From Candidatus Heritagella intestinalis (GTDB taxonomy: Bacteria; Bacillota; Clostridia; Oscillospirales; Acutalibacteraceae): DNA of 64,000 nt. The stretch is from the NCBI GenBank assembly GCA_904420555.1, contig CAJFVO010000005.1, forward strand, positions 1 to 64,000, written 5' to 3'. The position numbers were made by a program, and so were the translations under genes. The notes under the pieces are model-generated. The model did no database searches. It worked only from the letters and a program-made list of their open reading frames with translations, and was not told where the DNA came from. Positions 1 to 8,163 of this stretch are shown here, one piece after another. Every line of letters begins with the position of its first letter. Position 1 is the stretch's first letter.

Positions 1-65
1 AGACTTATATGAAATTGAATTGGTAACTATCACTTTTGGCTTCGAGTTGATTGGTTGAGCACAAC

Positions 66-105
66 CTTAGGAGGCGAACGCTCTATCCTGCTGAGCTACG
101 GAGGC
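66..105 (-). tRNA. tRNA-Arg(CCT), 5' half only, broken in the anticodon loop
   Basis: Read on the minus strand from 105, the acceptor strand GCCTCCG, the D-arm (GCTCAGCAGGATAGAGC), the anticodon 5' strand TTCGC and the loop CTCCTAA (anticodon CCT, 71-69) are all present. The next five bases should be GCGAA to close the anticodon stem, but are GGTTG, and no T-arm or acceptor 3' strand follows before the window ends. The gene has its own good promoter (162-190). The break falls where some tyrosine recombinases cross over and where group I introns sit in tRNA-Arg(CCT). Which one applies cannot be decided from 65 bases. Confidence 0.7.
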
Positions 106-161
106 GTATTCATAATGATCCCATGCCCTGCCAGGCACCAAAGCCTCGGAGCATCCTTTAT

Positions 162-190
162 ATTTTATCGCAGCCCGCCCCGCTTGTCAA
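162..190 (-). promoter_or_regulatory. Promoter of the tRNA-Arg gene
   Basis: On the minus strand there is a TTGACA box (190-185), a 17-base spacer and TAAAAT (167-162). Transcription would start near 155, about 50 bases before the tRNA 5' end at 105. This is a near-consensus sigma-A promoter, which suggests the tRNA was a live gene before it was interrupted. Confidence 0.7.
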
Positions 191-231
191 CGGTTTTCTC
201 CGGCCTCCACCCCCCTGCCCCCACAGCAAAA

Positions 232-269
232 AATCCGGAAGCCGCCCTGCTGTGAGCTGCTTCCGGATT
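232..269 (-). terminator. Terminator of asnB
   Basis: Perfect 11-bp arms AATCCGGAAGC / GCTTCCGGATT (232-242 and 259-269). On the minus strand the hairpin is followed by a run of six T, directly downstream of asnB. Confidence 0.85.
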
Positions 270-277
270 GCGTATGA

Positions 278-2155
278 TTATTGATTGGTGAAGTCCGGCC
301 AATCTCCTGCCGCGTGCTTGCCATCCTCAAAGTAGATGTCATACCACACAATGAAGATAAACACCGTCCAGATACGCCGGCTGTAGTCCCGCAGGCCGTT
401 GAAGTGGTCGTCCAGGTACCGCACCAGCTCTTCGGTGTGGAAGAACTTCTCCGCGATGTGGCTGGTAAAGGCGGCCTTGACAATGTCGTAGTACTTCTTG
501 TCCCGGAGCCATACACGGGTGGGCACCGGGAAGCCCAGCTTCTTTTTCTGAGCTGTGGCCGGGGGCAGGTGCCGCAGGGCCGCCTGACGCATGGCATACT
601 TGGTGTTCTTCTTGTTCACACGCAGGCGGGTGGGGATGGTGGAGGCCACCTTGAACACCTCTTTGTCCAGGAAGGGCACCCGGAGCTCCAGGGAGTTAGC
701 CATGCTCATGCGGTCGGCTTTTAGGAGGATATCCCCCACCATCCACATATTGATGTCCAGATACTGCATCCGGGTCACGTCGTCCAAATCCTTCACCCGG
801 TCATACCAAGGCTTGGTCAGCTCCTGGGGACGGGTGGCCGCCTCCGGATGCTTGAGGAGCCGCTGCTTGTCCTCATAGCCGAACATCTTGGCGTTGCCGA
901 TAAAGGACTCATTGGTGGGGTACTCGCCCCGGGTAATGAAGCTCTGGCCACGGAAGTGGAAGGGCACCTTCTGCACCAGCTTGCGCAGGGCGGTGCGCAC
1001 CGATTGCGGAAGGATTTTGCGGTACAGCCGGAACACATCCGGTTCGTTGTAGATGGTGTAGCCGCCGAAAAGCTCGTCGGCGCCCTCGCCGGAGAGCACC
1101 ACCTTCACATACTCGCTGGCCAGCTGGGACACAAAGTACAGGGCAATGCAGGAGGGGTCTGCCAGGGGCTGATCCATGTGGTACTGAACCTTTTTGATGT
1201 TCCCCCAGAATTCCTCGGAGGGGATGACCTTGTAGTGGTGGTCCACGCCGATTTTCTCGGAAAGGCCTTTGGCCCAATCGATTTCGTTGTACTTCTCGCC
1301 GAAGTCAAAGCCCACGGTAAAGGTCTTTTGGTCGGCAAAATAGGTGGAGACATAGCTGGAATCCACGCCGCTGGACAGGAAGCAACCCACCTCCACGTCG
1401 CTGATCTTGTGGGCGTTGACGGAGTTCTCAAAGACCTTTTCAATGCGGTCAATGGCCTCTTCTTCCGTGAGGCTCTCATCGGGCTGGAACTTGGGTTCCC
1501 AATAGCGGGTGGTGGTGATTTTGCCGTCCCGGTACCACAGGTAATGGGCGGGCATCAGGCAGTACACCCCCTCGAAGAAGGTCTCCGGGGGCACGGCATA
1601 CTGGAAGGAGAGGTAGTTATTCAGGGTGTTCATGTTGAACTTCTTCTCAAACCCCGGGAACTGCAAAATACTCTTGATTTCCGAGCCGTAGACAAAGTGG
1701 TCCCCTACCATGGTGTAGTGGAGGGGCTTGATGCCGAAAAAGTCCCGGGCCATAAAGAGGCTCTTGTCCTTCTTGTTCCAGATGGCAAAGCCGAACATGC
1801 CCCGCAGCCGGTTCAGCAATCCCTCCTGCCACTCCTCAAAGCCGTGGAGGAGCACCTCAGAGTCGGTTTGGGTGCGGAACACATGGCCCTTTTCCAGCAG
1901 CTCCTTCCGCAATTCCTGATAATTATAAATCTCGCCGTTAAAGGTGAGCACCATGCTCTCGTCCTCATTGTAGATGGGCTGGTCGCCGGTGGAGCTGATG
2001 TCGATGATGCTCAGCCGCCGGAAGCCCATGGTGACGCCGTCGCCTTCAAAGACGCCGCTGCTGTCGGGGCCGCGATGGGTAATCACATCCGTCATATGGG
2101 TGATGACCGCGCTGCGGTCGACGATCTCACCGGTAAATCCGCAAATTCCGCACAT
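278..2155 (-). CDS. asnB: Asparagine synthase (glutamine-hydrolysing)
   Basis: Makes asparagine from aspartate, ATP and glutamine in the cytosol. The 625-residue protein begins MCGICGF, so Cys2 is the class II glutaminase nucleophile after removal of Met1. The N-terminal amidotransferase domain covers about residues 2-200. The synthetase domain carries the ATP-binding PP-loop SSGVDSS near residue 262 and the SGEGADE motif near 355. Length and domain order match AsnB of Bacteria. The ATG is preceded by AAAAGGAATGG, a moderate ribosome binding site. It stands alone with its own terminator. The C-terminal tail resembles those of AsnB enzymes rather than of lasso-peptide cyclases, and no peptide-modification genes are nearby. 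Confidence 0.93.
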   Translation of the reverse strand: MCGICGFTGEIVDRSAVITHMTDVITHRGPDSSGVFEGDGVTMGFRRLSIIDISSTGDQPIYNEDESMVLTFNGEIYNYQELRKELLEKGHVFRTQTDSEVLLHGFEEWQEGLLNRLRGMFGFAIWNKKDKSLFMARDFFGIKPLHYTMVGDHFVYGSEIKSILQFPGFEKKFNMNTLNNYLSFQYAVPPETFFEGVYCLMPAHYLWYRDGKITTTRYWEPKFQPDESLTEEEAIDRIEKVFENSVNAHKISDVEVGCFLSSGVDSSYVSTYFADQKTFTVGFDFGEKYNEIDWAKGLSEKIGVDHHYKVIPSEEFWGNIKKVQYHMDQPLADPSCIALYFVSQLASEYVKVVLSGEGADELFGGYTIYNEPDVFRLYRKILPQSVRTALRKLVQKVPFHFRGQSFITRGEYPTNESFIGNAKMFGYEDKQRLLKHPEAATRPQELTKPWYDRVKDLDDVTRMQYLDINMWMVGDILLKADRMSMANSLELRVPFLDKEVFKVASTIPTRLRVNKKNTKYAMRQAALRHLPPATAQKKKLGFPVPTRVWLRDKKYYDIVKAAFTSHIAEKFFHTEELVRYLDDHFNGLRDYSRRIWTVFIFIVWYDIYFEDGKHAAGDWPDFTNQ

Positions 2156-2212
2156 ACTAATAGACCATTCCTTTTCTCAGTTAGGTTTTTGCCGCGCCGG
2201 GCACATTTGGGT

Positions 2213-2851
2213 TTATTCCTCTTCCAGTTCCTGATAAGCCTCCATAATCTCGTCCGCCAGCAGGGAATCCACTACTGGGAACCCGCTCTCCGGCTCATAA
2301 TGGACGGCGTCCAGTACTTCCAACGCCTGCTTATACACATCGAACCGGGTGCTGTGATACACCGGGGTCTGCTGGCCCTGCCAGTAGAAAGCAAACTCAA
2401 TCTGCTTTTTGCTGGCGGCGCAGAAATAGGCCGTCACCTCCGGGATGCGCCATTTCCGCTGGACCACCTCGGAGAGGGCCTTTTTCACCAGCTCCATGGC
2501 CGCGTCGTTGAGGCCGGACTCAAAGAGCAGGATCTTCTCCTTGAGCTGGGGCAGGGTGGAAACCGCCCGCTTGGCCACCTTGTCCAGGTAAGAGGGGATT
2601 TCCAGGGTAATCTTATTGCTCCCCGGGGCCAGGCAGATCATCAGGCCCAGCTCCCGGTCGTGATACAGGCAGGGATAGGTCATCTGGGCCGTGTAGCCGC
2701 ACTTGGGGCACTTCCAGTCAAAAAAGGTCTCCTCCATAATCCGGGCACGCAGCTCCGGGTGGGCCAGGCGGTCAATGCCCGGCCACATCTGGGTTTTATG
2801 GATTGCCCCGCAGCTGGGGCAGCTCACATCCTTACTGATACAGGTAGACAA
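2213..2851 (-). CDS. CpXC domain zinc-ribbon protein
   Basis: A 212-residue protein of the CpXC family, whose function is unknown. Two Cys pairs of the type CPxC are visible (CPSC near residue 11 and CPKC near residue 49) and probably bind zinc. The rest is a mixed alpha/beta region without membrane segments or signal peptide. Translation appears to start at a TTG codon preceded by AGGAGG at good spacing. It follows mnmA on the same strand with a gap of about 10 bases, so both are likely co-transcribed. Nothing in the sequence points to an enzymatic role. Confidence 0.8.
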   Translation of the reverse strand: MSTCISKDVSCPSCGAIHKTQMWPGIDRLAHPELRARIMEETFFDWKCPKCGYTAQMTYPCLYHDRELGLMICLAPGSNKITLEIPSYLDKVAKRAVSTLPQLKEKILLFESGLNDAAMELVKKALSEVVQRKWRIPEVTAYFCAASKKQIEFAFYWQGQQTPVYHSTRFDVYKQALEVLDAVHYEPESGFPVVDSLLADEIMEAYQELEEE

Positions 2852-2862
2852 ATTAACGCCTC

Positions 2863-3933
2863 CTATTCCGCCGGCAGGGGCGCGGAAATCGTCCCGCCCC
2901 CGGCCACTGCGTCATCCTGATAAAACACCGCCGCCTGGCCCGGGGTCACCGAGCGCTGGGGCTGGTCAAATTCCACCCGGACGCCCCCGTCTTCCAGGGG
3001 AATCACCCAGGCGGGGGCGGGCCTGGCGCTGTAGCGCACCTTGACCCCGGCCTGGAAGGGTTCCCGGGGATGGTCCAGGGCCACCCAGTTTATGTCCTGG
3101 GCCAGCAGCCCGGGGGCATACTGGCTGCCTTCCGGCCCCAAGGTCACTTCATTGGCGGCCGGGTCGATTTTCGTCACATACATGGGCTGGCCAAAGCTCA
3201 GCCCCAGGCCCTTGCGCTGGCCGATGGTGTAGTGGGTAATGCCCTTGTGCCGGCCCAGAACCTGCCCGTCCCGGGAAACAAAATTCCCCGGCTCCGGCTC
3301 CCGGCCCATCTGCTCCGCCAAAAACCGGTGATAATCCCCGTGGGGGATAAAGCAGATGTCCTGGCTGTCGGGCTTATGGGCTACCGGCAGGCCAGCTTCC
3401 TCTGCCAGCCGCCGGGCCTCCGGTTTTTCCATAGTCCCCAGGGGGGTCAGGGTGTGGGCCAGCTGCTCCTGGGTCAGGCGGTAGAGGACATAGCTCTGGT
3501 CCTTGGCCGAGGGGGAACGCAGCAAAGCCCAGCGGTCTCCCCGCTTTTCCACCAGGGCATAGTGGCCGGTAGCCACAAAATCAAAGCCCCGCTCTAAGGC
3601 ATAGTCCAGCAGGGCCCCGAATTTCAGATAGCGGTTGCACACAATACAGGGGTTGGGGGTGCGGCCCCGCTGGTACTCCGACACAAAATCAGCTTTCACC
3701 CGGGCGGAGAACTCTTCGGAAAAATCCACGATTTCGTGGGGGATGCCCAAGGTCTCGCAGACCCGGGCCGCGTCTCCGGCCTCTTTGAGGGAGCCGCAGC
3801 CGCCGTCTGCCTCCTGCCGGTGCAGGAGCATGGTGACGCCGGCCACTTCATAACCGGCGCGCAAAAGGACAAGAGCGGCTGCGGAACTGTCCACGCCGCC
3901 GCTCATGCCTAACAACACTCGTTTTTTACTCAT
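2863..3933 (-). CDS. mnmA: tRNA-uridine 2-sulfurtransferase MnmA
   Basis: Adds sulfur to C2 of uridine 34 in tRNA-Lys, -Glu and -Gln, taking persulfide sulfur from a cysteine desulfurase. Visible motifs are the PP-loop SGGVDSS near residue 11, NPCIVCN with catalytic Cys99, and DSQDICF with Cys194. The ATG at 3933 is chosen over an in-frame ATG five codons upstream because AGGAG lies 8 bases before it. The gene overlaps the end region of the upstream unknown by none but is separated by only about 15 bases. A 22-codon remnant of a second mnmA lies at 29318-29386 behind iscU, so this complete copy is probably the working one. Confidence 0.93.
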   Translation of the reverse strand: MSKKRVLLGMSGGVDSSAAALVLLRAGYEVAGVTMLLHRQEADGGCGSLKEAGDAARVCETLGIPHEIVDFSEEFSARVKADFVSEYQRGRTPNPCIVCNRYLKFGALLDYALERGFDFVATGHYALVEKRGDRWALLRSPSAKDQSYVLYRLTQEQLAHTLTPLGTMEKPEARRLAEEAGLPVAHKPDSQDICFIPHGDYHRFLAEQMGREPEPGNFVSRDGQVLGRHKGITHYTIGQRKGLGLSFGQPMYVTKIDPAANEVTLGPEGSQYAPGLLAQDINWVALDHPREPFQAGVKVRYSARPAPAWVIPLEDGGVRVEFDQPQRSVTPGQAAVFYQDDAVAGGGTISAPLPAE

Positions 3934-3947
3934 AGGGTCTCCTGGCA

Positions 3948-4571
3948 TTATAAAAAGGGGATTTCCCGGTTATCCTGGGGATCTGCCGCTTCCGGCGCGC
4001 TGCCGGGAATCGGCACTTCCGGAACCACAGGTTCCGCCTCTGGCTCCGCCTTGGGCGCTTCCTGCACTTCCTCAGGCTCCTCCACCGGGGCCTCTGCAGG
4101 GACAGCAGGCTCTTCACAGGGCGCTTCTTCGCAGGGATTTTCCTCGCAGGAGGCCTCCTCTGCTGCACAGGGGCAGGCAGTTTCCGGCTCCTCGTGGAAT
4201 TCAGCGTCCTCTTCCTCCCAGGAATCCTCCCGCATATCGCAGTCATAGCCGCAGGACGCGCAGCCCCCTTCCGGACAGCTGTTCCCTTCCTCCCGGAAGC
4301 ACATGGACTCCAAGCGGGACATAGCCCGGTCCATTCTCCGGGTAGCGTTGTCCACTGCCGCGCAGTGGGGCTCCGTAATGGGATTCAGTTCATCCCGCAG
4401 GGTGTGGTAATAGTACTTCCCCAGGGCGATATAGGCTTTTTCCGCAGCCCGCTCTTCCTTGCGGATCACCATCTTCAGACGGTTGATCTGGGCTGCTCTG
4501 CGGTTTTTCTCCACCACATAATCCACCGCGCCGGAGAGAGTATGGCCGATGGTTTCAAAAATATTTTTCAT
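3948..4571 (-). CDS. Unknown protein with Cys cluster and acidic tail
   Basis: A 207-residue protein I do not recognise. The N-terminal 80 residues look like a basic helical coiled region. Residues about 95-112 hold a cysteine cluster of the pattern CPEGGCASCGYDCD, which could bind a metal. The remaining half is low complexity, rich in Glu, Pro and Ala with scattered Cys, and ends REIPFL. No signal peptide or membrane segment is seen. A good ribosome binding site (ACGGAGG) precedes the ATG. It lies just upstream of mnmA and probably shares its transcript, so a link to sulfur or tRNA modification is possible but not shown. Confidence 0.65.
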   Translation of the reverse strand: MKNIFETIGHTLSGAVDYVVEKNRRAAQINRLKMVIRKEERAAEKAYIALGKYYYHTLRDELNPITEPHCAAVDNATRRMDRAMSRLESMCFREEGNSCPEGGCASCGYDCDMREDSWEEEDAEFHEEPETACPCAAEEASCEENPCEEAPCEEPAVPAEAPVEEPEEVQEAPKAEPEAEPVVPEVPIPGSAPEAADPQDNREIPFL

Positions 4572-4741
4572 TTAGTACCGACCTCCGTTTTGCTTGATGC
4601 TGACACAGCGCACAGGCTTTCCCTGTGAGGGATTTTTATTATTATAACGCAAATGGCAAAAAATTAACAGGCCTTTCCGGCGATTTTTCGGGTGTTCACA
4701 GAAAATTGGCAAAATCCAGGGGAACGGCCCTTCTCCCGCCG

Positions 4742-5494
4742 TTATTCCTGGGAGGCCTCCCCCGGGCCTCCCTGGGGGCTTTCTTCGTGGGATTCCTCTT
4801 CGTGCTTCCCATAGGCCCGGTCGGCGGCTTCCCGGGCCAGGTCGATAACCGTGTGGTCTGCCTGGGCGGGGCCGTCCCCCTGCCGGGGCAGCGTCTCATA
4901 GACTTCCGCCACCATGCCCCGCATCCACAAACTGGGGGTAATCCGCAGGGAGTAGCCAAAGCCCGGCTCGCACATCCAGTCATAGAAGGGGGCCTTGGGC
5001 AGGCCGTAGGCGCTGAGAATGGTCATCATGACGCCCCCGGGAATCACCAGCACGGAAGTGTAGGTGTGGGAGCGGATGAGGCCCTCCACCAGCTTTTCAA
5101 AAGCGGAACACACCCGGTACATAAAGGCCGCGCCCCCTTCCCCGTTGGGCGGGGAAGCCTGTTCGCCGCCGGCCATCCATTTGGCAAAGGCGGGGTCGGT
5201 TTTTTGCAGCTCCGAGGCGGTTTTTCCCTCCCAGTCCCCGAAATCGCACTCCTCCAGGCCGTCCACCCCCAGAGGCGTCTCTTCGGGATAGAGAATTTTC
5301 AGGGTGTCCCGGCACCGGGCGTGGGTGCTGCAATAATAAGCGTCCGCAGTGGGGTATTCGTATTTCTGCTTGAGCTCCGCCAGGGTTTTCACAGACTCCA
5401 TGGCCAGGGGGGAATCGGTTTTGCCGATGTAGCGCCCCTGCAAATTGCCGGCGGATGCGCCGTGACGGATGAGATGGATGAGATAAGATTTCAT
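4742..5494 (-). CDS. Histidine phosphatase family protein
   Basis: A 250-residue phosphoglycerate-mutase-like phosphatase. The signature LIRHGASAG near residue 9 holds the catalytic histidine that is transiently phosphorylated, and further family motifs follow (the conserved Glu in LEECDFGDWEG and a second His region). The substrate cannot be told from sequence. The C-terminal 40 residues are a low-complexity Glu/Gly/Pro tail. AGGAG precedes the ATG. It is transcribed divergently from an XRE-type regulator across a 155-base region with a strong palindrome, so that regulator may control it. Confidence 0.8.
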   Translation of the reverse strand: MKSYLIHLIRHGASAGNLQGRYIGKTDSPLAMESVKTLAELKQKYEYPTADAYYCSTHARCRDTLKILYPEETPLGVDGLEECDFGDWEGKTASELQKTDPAFAKWMAGGEQASPPNGEGGAAFMYRVCSAFEKLVEGLIRSHTYTSVLVIPGGVMMTILSAYGLPKAPFYDWMCEPGFGYSLRITPSLWMRGMVAEVYETLPRQGDGPAQADHTVIDLAREAADRAYGKHEEESHEESPQGGPGEASQE

Positions 5495-5521
5495 AAAATG
5501 TGCTCCTGTCTAAATGCGTAT

Positions 5522-5564
5522 ACTATATATAGTGCTTTACAAATTGTTATAAATGCGGTATACT
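5522..5564 (+). promoter_or_regulatory. Divergent control region: promoter of the XRE regulator and a 12-bp palindrome
   Basis: TTTACA (5536-5541), a 17-base spacer and TATACT (5559-5564) form a strong promoter toward the regulator at 5650. Immediately beside it lies the perfect palindrome ACTATATATAGT (5522-5533), between the two divergent genes and in the promoter region of the phosphatase. Two GTATAC motifs also occur here. These are candidate binding sites for the neighbouring regulator. Confidence 0.6.
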
Positions 5565-5649
5565 TTACGGTACGTTATTCCGATTTTTTTCGACGGATTT
5601 GGGGATGGAACCGCCAATGGCGGCGGGAAATACAGGGTGGAGGAGAGGT

Positions 5650-6351
5650 ATGAACAACGATTTTCCGAGGATCTTGACGCTTTTACGGAAAGAGCGGGGC
5701 CTCAGTCAAAAAAAAGCGGCGGAGGACCTGGGGGTATCCCAGGCCCTTCTTTCCCATTATGAAAAGGGCATCCGGGAATGCGGCCTGGAATTTGTGGTCC
5801 GGGCAGCGGATTACTACCAGGTTTCCTGCGATTACCTGCTGGGCCGTTCCCCTGACCGCACCGGGGCCACCATTTCCGTGGAGGACATCCCGGAGCCGGA
5901 CGCGGCGGGCAAAGAAAACCGCCTGCGGGGAAGCCTGCTGCCCACCCTGAACAAAAAGCTCCTGGCAAACTCCCTGAACGTGATTTTCGGGGAACTGCAA
6001 AAGTGCAATCACAAGAACCTCACTGCGGAAATCTCCGCTTATCTCAGCGTTTCGGTATACAAGGCCTTCCGGCTGCTGTATTCCGCCAACGCCAAGAACC
6101 CCCAGGGAATGTTCGCCGCGCCGGAAAACCTGTACAACGGCTTAGCGGACGCGGTGCAGAGCATTGCCCAGGCCAACGCCGCCTGTCTGGCCGGCGGGGA
6201 AAAGGCCGGGGACATGGAGGGCCTGGAAAAAGGCACGGCTCCCGTCATGACGCCGGACACCATCGCCAAGGACTATCCCCTCTTTGCGGCCTCCCTGATG
6301 AACCTGATTCAGAACACGGAAAACCGCATGGGCATGAAGAAAAAAGACTAA
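5650..6351 (+). CDS. XRE-family helix-turn-helix regulator
   Basis: A 233-residue transcription regulator. The N-terminal 65 residues are a Cro/C1-type helix-turn-helix (LRKERGLSQKKAAEDLGVSQALLSHYEKG, given here only as its start LRKERGLSQ and end SHYEKG). The C-terminal 150 residues are helical and not recognised, possibly a dimerisation or sensing domain. The ATG at 5650 has GGAGGAGAGG just upstream. An in-frame start 17 codons earlier lacks one. It has its own promoter and terminator and faces the histidine phosphatase gene divergently. Confidence 0.8.
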   Translation: MNNDFPRILTLLRKERGLSQKKAAEDLGVSQALLSHYEKGIRECGLEFVVRAADYYQVSCDYLLGRSPDRTGATISVEDIPEPDAAGKENRLRGSLLPTLNKKLLANSLNVIFGELQKCNHKNLTAEISAYLSVSVYKAFRLLYSANAKNPQGMFAAPENLYNGLADAVQSIAQANAACLAGGEKAGDMEGLEKGTAPVMTPDTIAKDYPLFAASLMNLIQNTENRMGMKKKD

Positions 6352-6363
6352 GCAGTCCAGCAA

Positions 6364-6395
6364 TCCCCCGCAGGGCCTTCCTGCGGGGGATTTTT
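6364..6395 (+). terminator. Terminator of the XRE regulator
   Basis: Perfect 11-bp stem TCCCCCGCAGG / CCTGCGGGGGA with a 5-base loop, then TTTTT. It sits between convergent genes. Its T-run favours the plus strand. Confidence 0.85.
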
Positions 6396-6403
6396 GCGCT
6401 CTG

Positions 6404-7117
6404 TTACAGGCCGGCCAGCTCCCGGATGACCTCTCCGGCCAGCACCAGCCCCGCCGCCGAGGGCACAAAGGCAATGCTTCCGGGAATGTGGCGGCCGTTT
6501 TCCGTGGGGCCGTCCACCTTCCGGGGCTCCTCTTTGGAATAGACCACCTTCATTTTCCGGATGCCCCGGACTTTCAGCTCCCGGCGCATGACCCGGGCCA
6601 GTGGGCAGACGCTGGTCTTGTACAGGTCGCTGACCTCAAAAGCGCTGGGGTCCAGCTTGTTCCCCGCCCCCATGCTGCTGATGATGGGCACTCCCGCCGC
6701 CTGGGCCTGGACTGCCAGCTGGATTTTCGCCGTGACCATATCCACCGCGTCGATAATGTAGTCGTACTGGGTGAAGTCAAAGTCCCCGGCGTTTTCCGGG
6801 GTAAAAAAGCAGGTGTGCAGGGTCAGGCGGATATCCGGGTCGATGTCCTGGATGCGCTGGGCCATGACTTCCGTTTTGGCCTTGCCCACGGTGCTGTGCA
6901 GGGCGATAATCTGCCGGTTCAGGTTGGAGAGGGAAACCACGTCCCCGTCGATGAGGTCCAAGGCCCCGATACCGCTCCGGGCCAATGCTTCCGCTGCAAA
7001 GCCCCCCACGCCGCCGACGCCGAATACCGCCACCCGCGCCTGGGAGAGCCGCTCCACGGCATCGTCCCCCAGCAGCAGGGCCGTGCGGGAAAGCTGTTCT
7101 TTTCTGTGATCTGTCAT
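6404..7117 (-). CDS. tcdA: tRNA threonylcarbamoyladenosine dehydratase TcdA
   Basis: A 237-residue E1-like (ThiF/HesA) enzyme that uses ATP to cyclise t6A to ct6A at position 37 of ANN-decoding tRNAs. The nucleotide-binding GVGGVGG is near residue 29, followed by DLIDGDVVSLSNLNRQ-type adenylation residues, and the TcdA-specific region GNKLDPSAF ... CPLARVMRRELK near residues 155-180. The ATG at 7117 has AAGGAG at good spacing. The open frame extends further upstream, but that part overlaps the probable 6S RNA. The Bacillus orthologue YrvM is also next to a 6S RNA gene, as recalled from knowledge of that genome. Confidence 0.88.
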   Translation of the reverse strand: MTDHRKEQLSRTALLLGDDAVERLSQARVAVFGVGGVGGFAAEALARSGIGALDLIDGDVVSLSNLNRQIIALHSTVGKAKTEVMAQRIQDIDPDIRLTLHTCFFTPENAGDFDFTQYDYIIDAVDMVTAKIQLAVQAQAAGVPIISSMGAGNKLDPSAFEVSDLYKTSVCPLARVMRRELKVRGIRKMKVVYSKEEPRKVDGPTENGRHIPGSIAFVPSAAGLVLAGEVIRELAGL

Positions 7118-7167
7118 AGGCTGCTCCTTAAAGATAAAGATGAAGGAAAATGCATTTGGAAAAATTG

Positions 7168-7328
7168 CAGAAAAACTCCCCATTACACTGGCGCATACCA
7201 CCTTTTCTGTTGCCACACCGGGTGTCAACAGCATCCGCAAGGAGGTGGGATAAGAGCCTGCAGCAAATAAGCTTCCTCTTTGAGGGAACTGTCTGCGAAT
7301 GCAGACCAAGGGAGTCAGATGCCAGGCC
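7168..7328 (-). ncRNA. ssrS: Probable 6S RNA
   Basis: The 230-base gap between coaX and tcdA is highly structured on the minus strand. Ends ACTCCC (7315-7310) and GGGAGT (7180-7175) close a long domain and are followed by TTTTT (7174-7170). Inside are GTCTGC-ATTC-GCAGAC, TTCCCTC-AAA-GAGGAA and a TGTTG...CAACA stem. Size (about 150-160 nt), a closed end stem with T-run and the position in front of tcdA match the 6S-1 RNA of Bacillus (bsrA, beside yrvM). The several side hairpins are more than the simple 6S drawing, so another structured RNA or a tcdA leader is possible. Confidence 0.6.
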
Positions 7329-7347
7329 CTTTACGCGGGAGAAAAGG

Positions 7348-8163
7348 CTACTCCACGATGCCGCTATCTCGCGGCTCGCCTGCGGGGGCACCCCGCCGAG
7401 TGTTCTTCTCATACAGGATACGCAAACCCTCCAAGAGCAAATCCGGTTCCAGGTGGAACTTCCGCCGGCACAGGGGAATCACCAGGGAACTGTTGCCACC
7501 GGTGGCCACCGCCGTCACCGAGGCCCCCAGGGCCCGCTCCACCCGGCCCAGAAGGCCGTCCAGCATAGCGGCGCAGCCGTAAACCGAGCCGGACTTCATG
7601 CAGTCCAGGGTATTGGCGCCAATCATCTTTTCCGGGGCCTCCAGGCTGATATTCTGGGGCAGCTGGGAGGCCTTGGCGGACAAAGCGTCCACTGCCAGCC
7701 GCAGGCCGGGGATAATCATGCCCCCCAGGAAATCCCCCTTGCCGTCAATGACGGAAACCGTGGTAGAGGTGCCCATATCCACCACCATAATGGGCTTGGG
7801 GTACTTGGCGCAGGCGGCCACAGCGTCCACCACCCGGTCACTGCCCACCTGGGCGGGGTTGTCGGTTTTGATGTTCAGGCCGGTTTTCACCCCGGAGCCC
7901 ACCAGCAGGGGGCGCTTCCCGGTGAGGCGCTCCACCGCGTCCCGGAGCACGGGCCGGAGCACCGGCACTACCGAGGAGATAATGCCCCCTTCCAGGTCAC
8001 CGGGGGAAATGCCCCCCATGGCAAAAATACCGGAGAGGAGCAGGGTGTACTCCTCTGCGGTTTTGGAGCGGTCGGTTGCCAGGCGGAAGGAGGAAACCAG
8101 CTGTTTCCCCTCCAGGCAGCCCGCCACAATCTGGGTGTTTCCAATGTCAATGGCCAAAATCAC
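7348..8163 (-). CDS. coaX: Type III pantothenate kinase, canonical copy
   Basis: Phosphorylates pantothenate, the first step of coenzyme A synthesis. It is a 271-residue ASKHA-fold kinase. Visible motifs are DIGNT at residues 6-10 (ATP phosphate binding), GSDR at 107-110 with the catalytic Asp109 and Arg110, and DMGTSTT near 129. Starts ATG and overlaps the stop of the upstream paralog by four bases, so the two are translationally coupled. It forms an operon with the paralog and a PanT-like transporter. All family motifs are intact, so I take this as the active kinase. Confidence 0.92.
   Translation of the reverse strand: MILAIDIGNTQIVAGCLEGKQLVSSFRLATDRSKTAEEYTLLLSGIFAMGGISPGDLEGGIISSVVPVLRPVLRDAVERLTGKRPLLVGSGVKTGLNIKTDNPAQVGSDRVVDAVAACAKYPKPIMVVDMGTSTTVSVIDGKGDFLGGMIIPGLRLAVDALSAKASQLPQNISLEAPEKMIGANTLDCMKSGSVYGCAAMLDGLLGRVERALGASVTAVATGGNSSLVIPLCRRKFHLEPDLLLEGLRILYEKNTRRGAPAGEPRDSGIVE

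Noticed and set aside
1-66. Firm call of a group I intron in tRNA-Arg
   Set aside because: The 65 bases after the break show no P1 guide pairing to the GCCTCCT exon end and the window stops before any core could be seen. It is kept only as one hypothesis.
848-2920. Open frame of 690 codons on the plus strand
   Set aside because: Antisense shadow of asnB and the CpXC gene, without family motifs. The same holds for the long plus frames over xylB (39134-41233) and the GH3 genes (41386-43512, 43912-45822).
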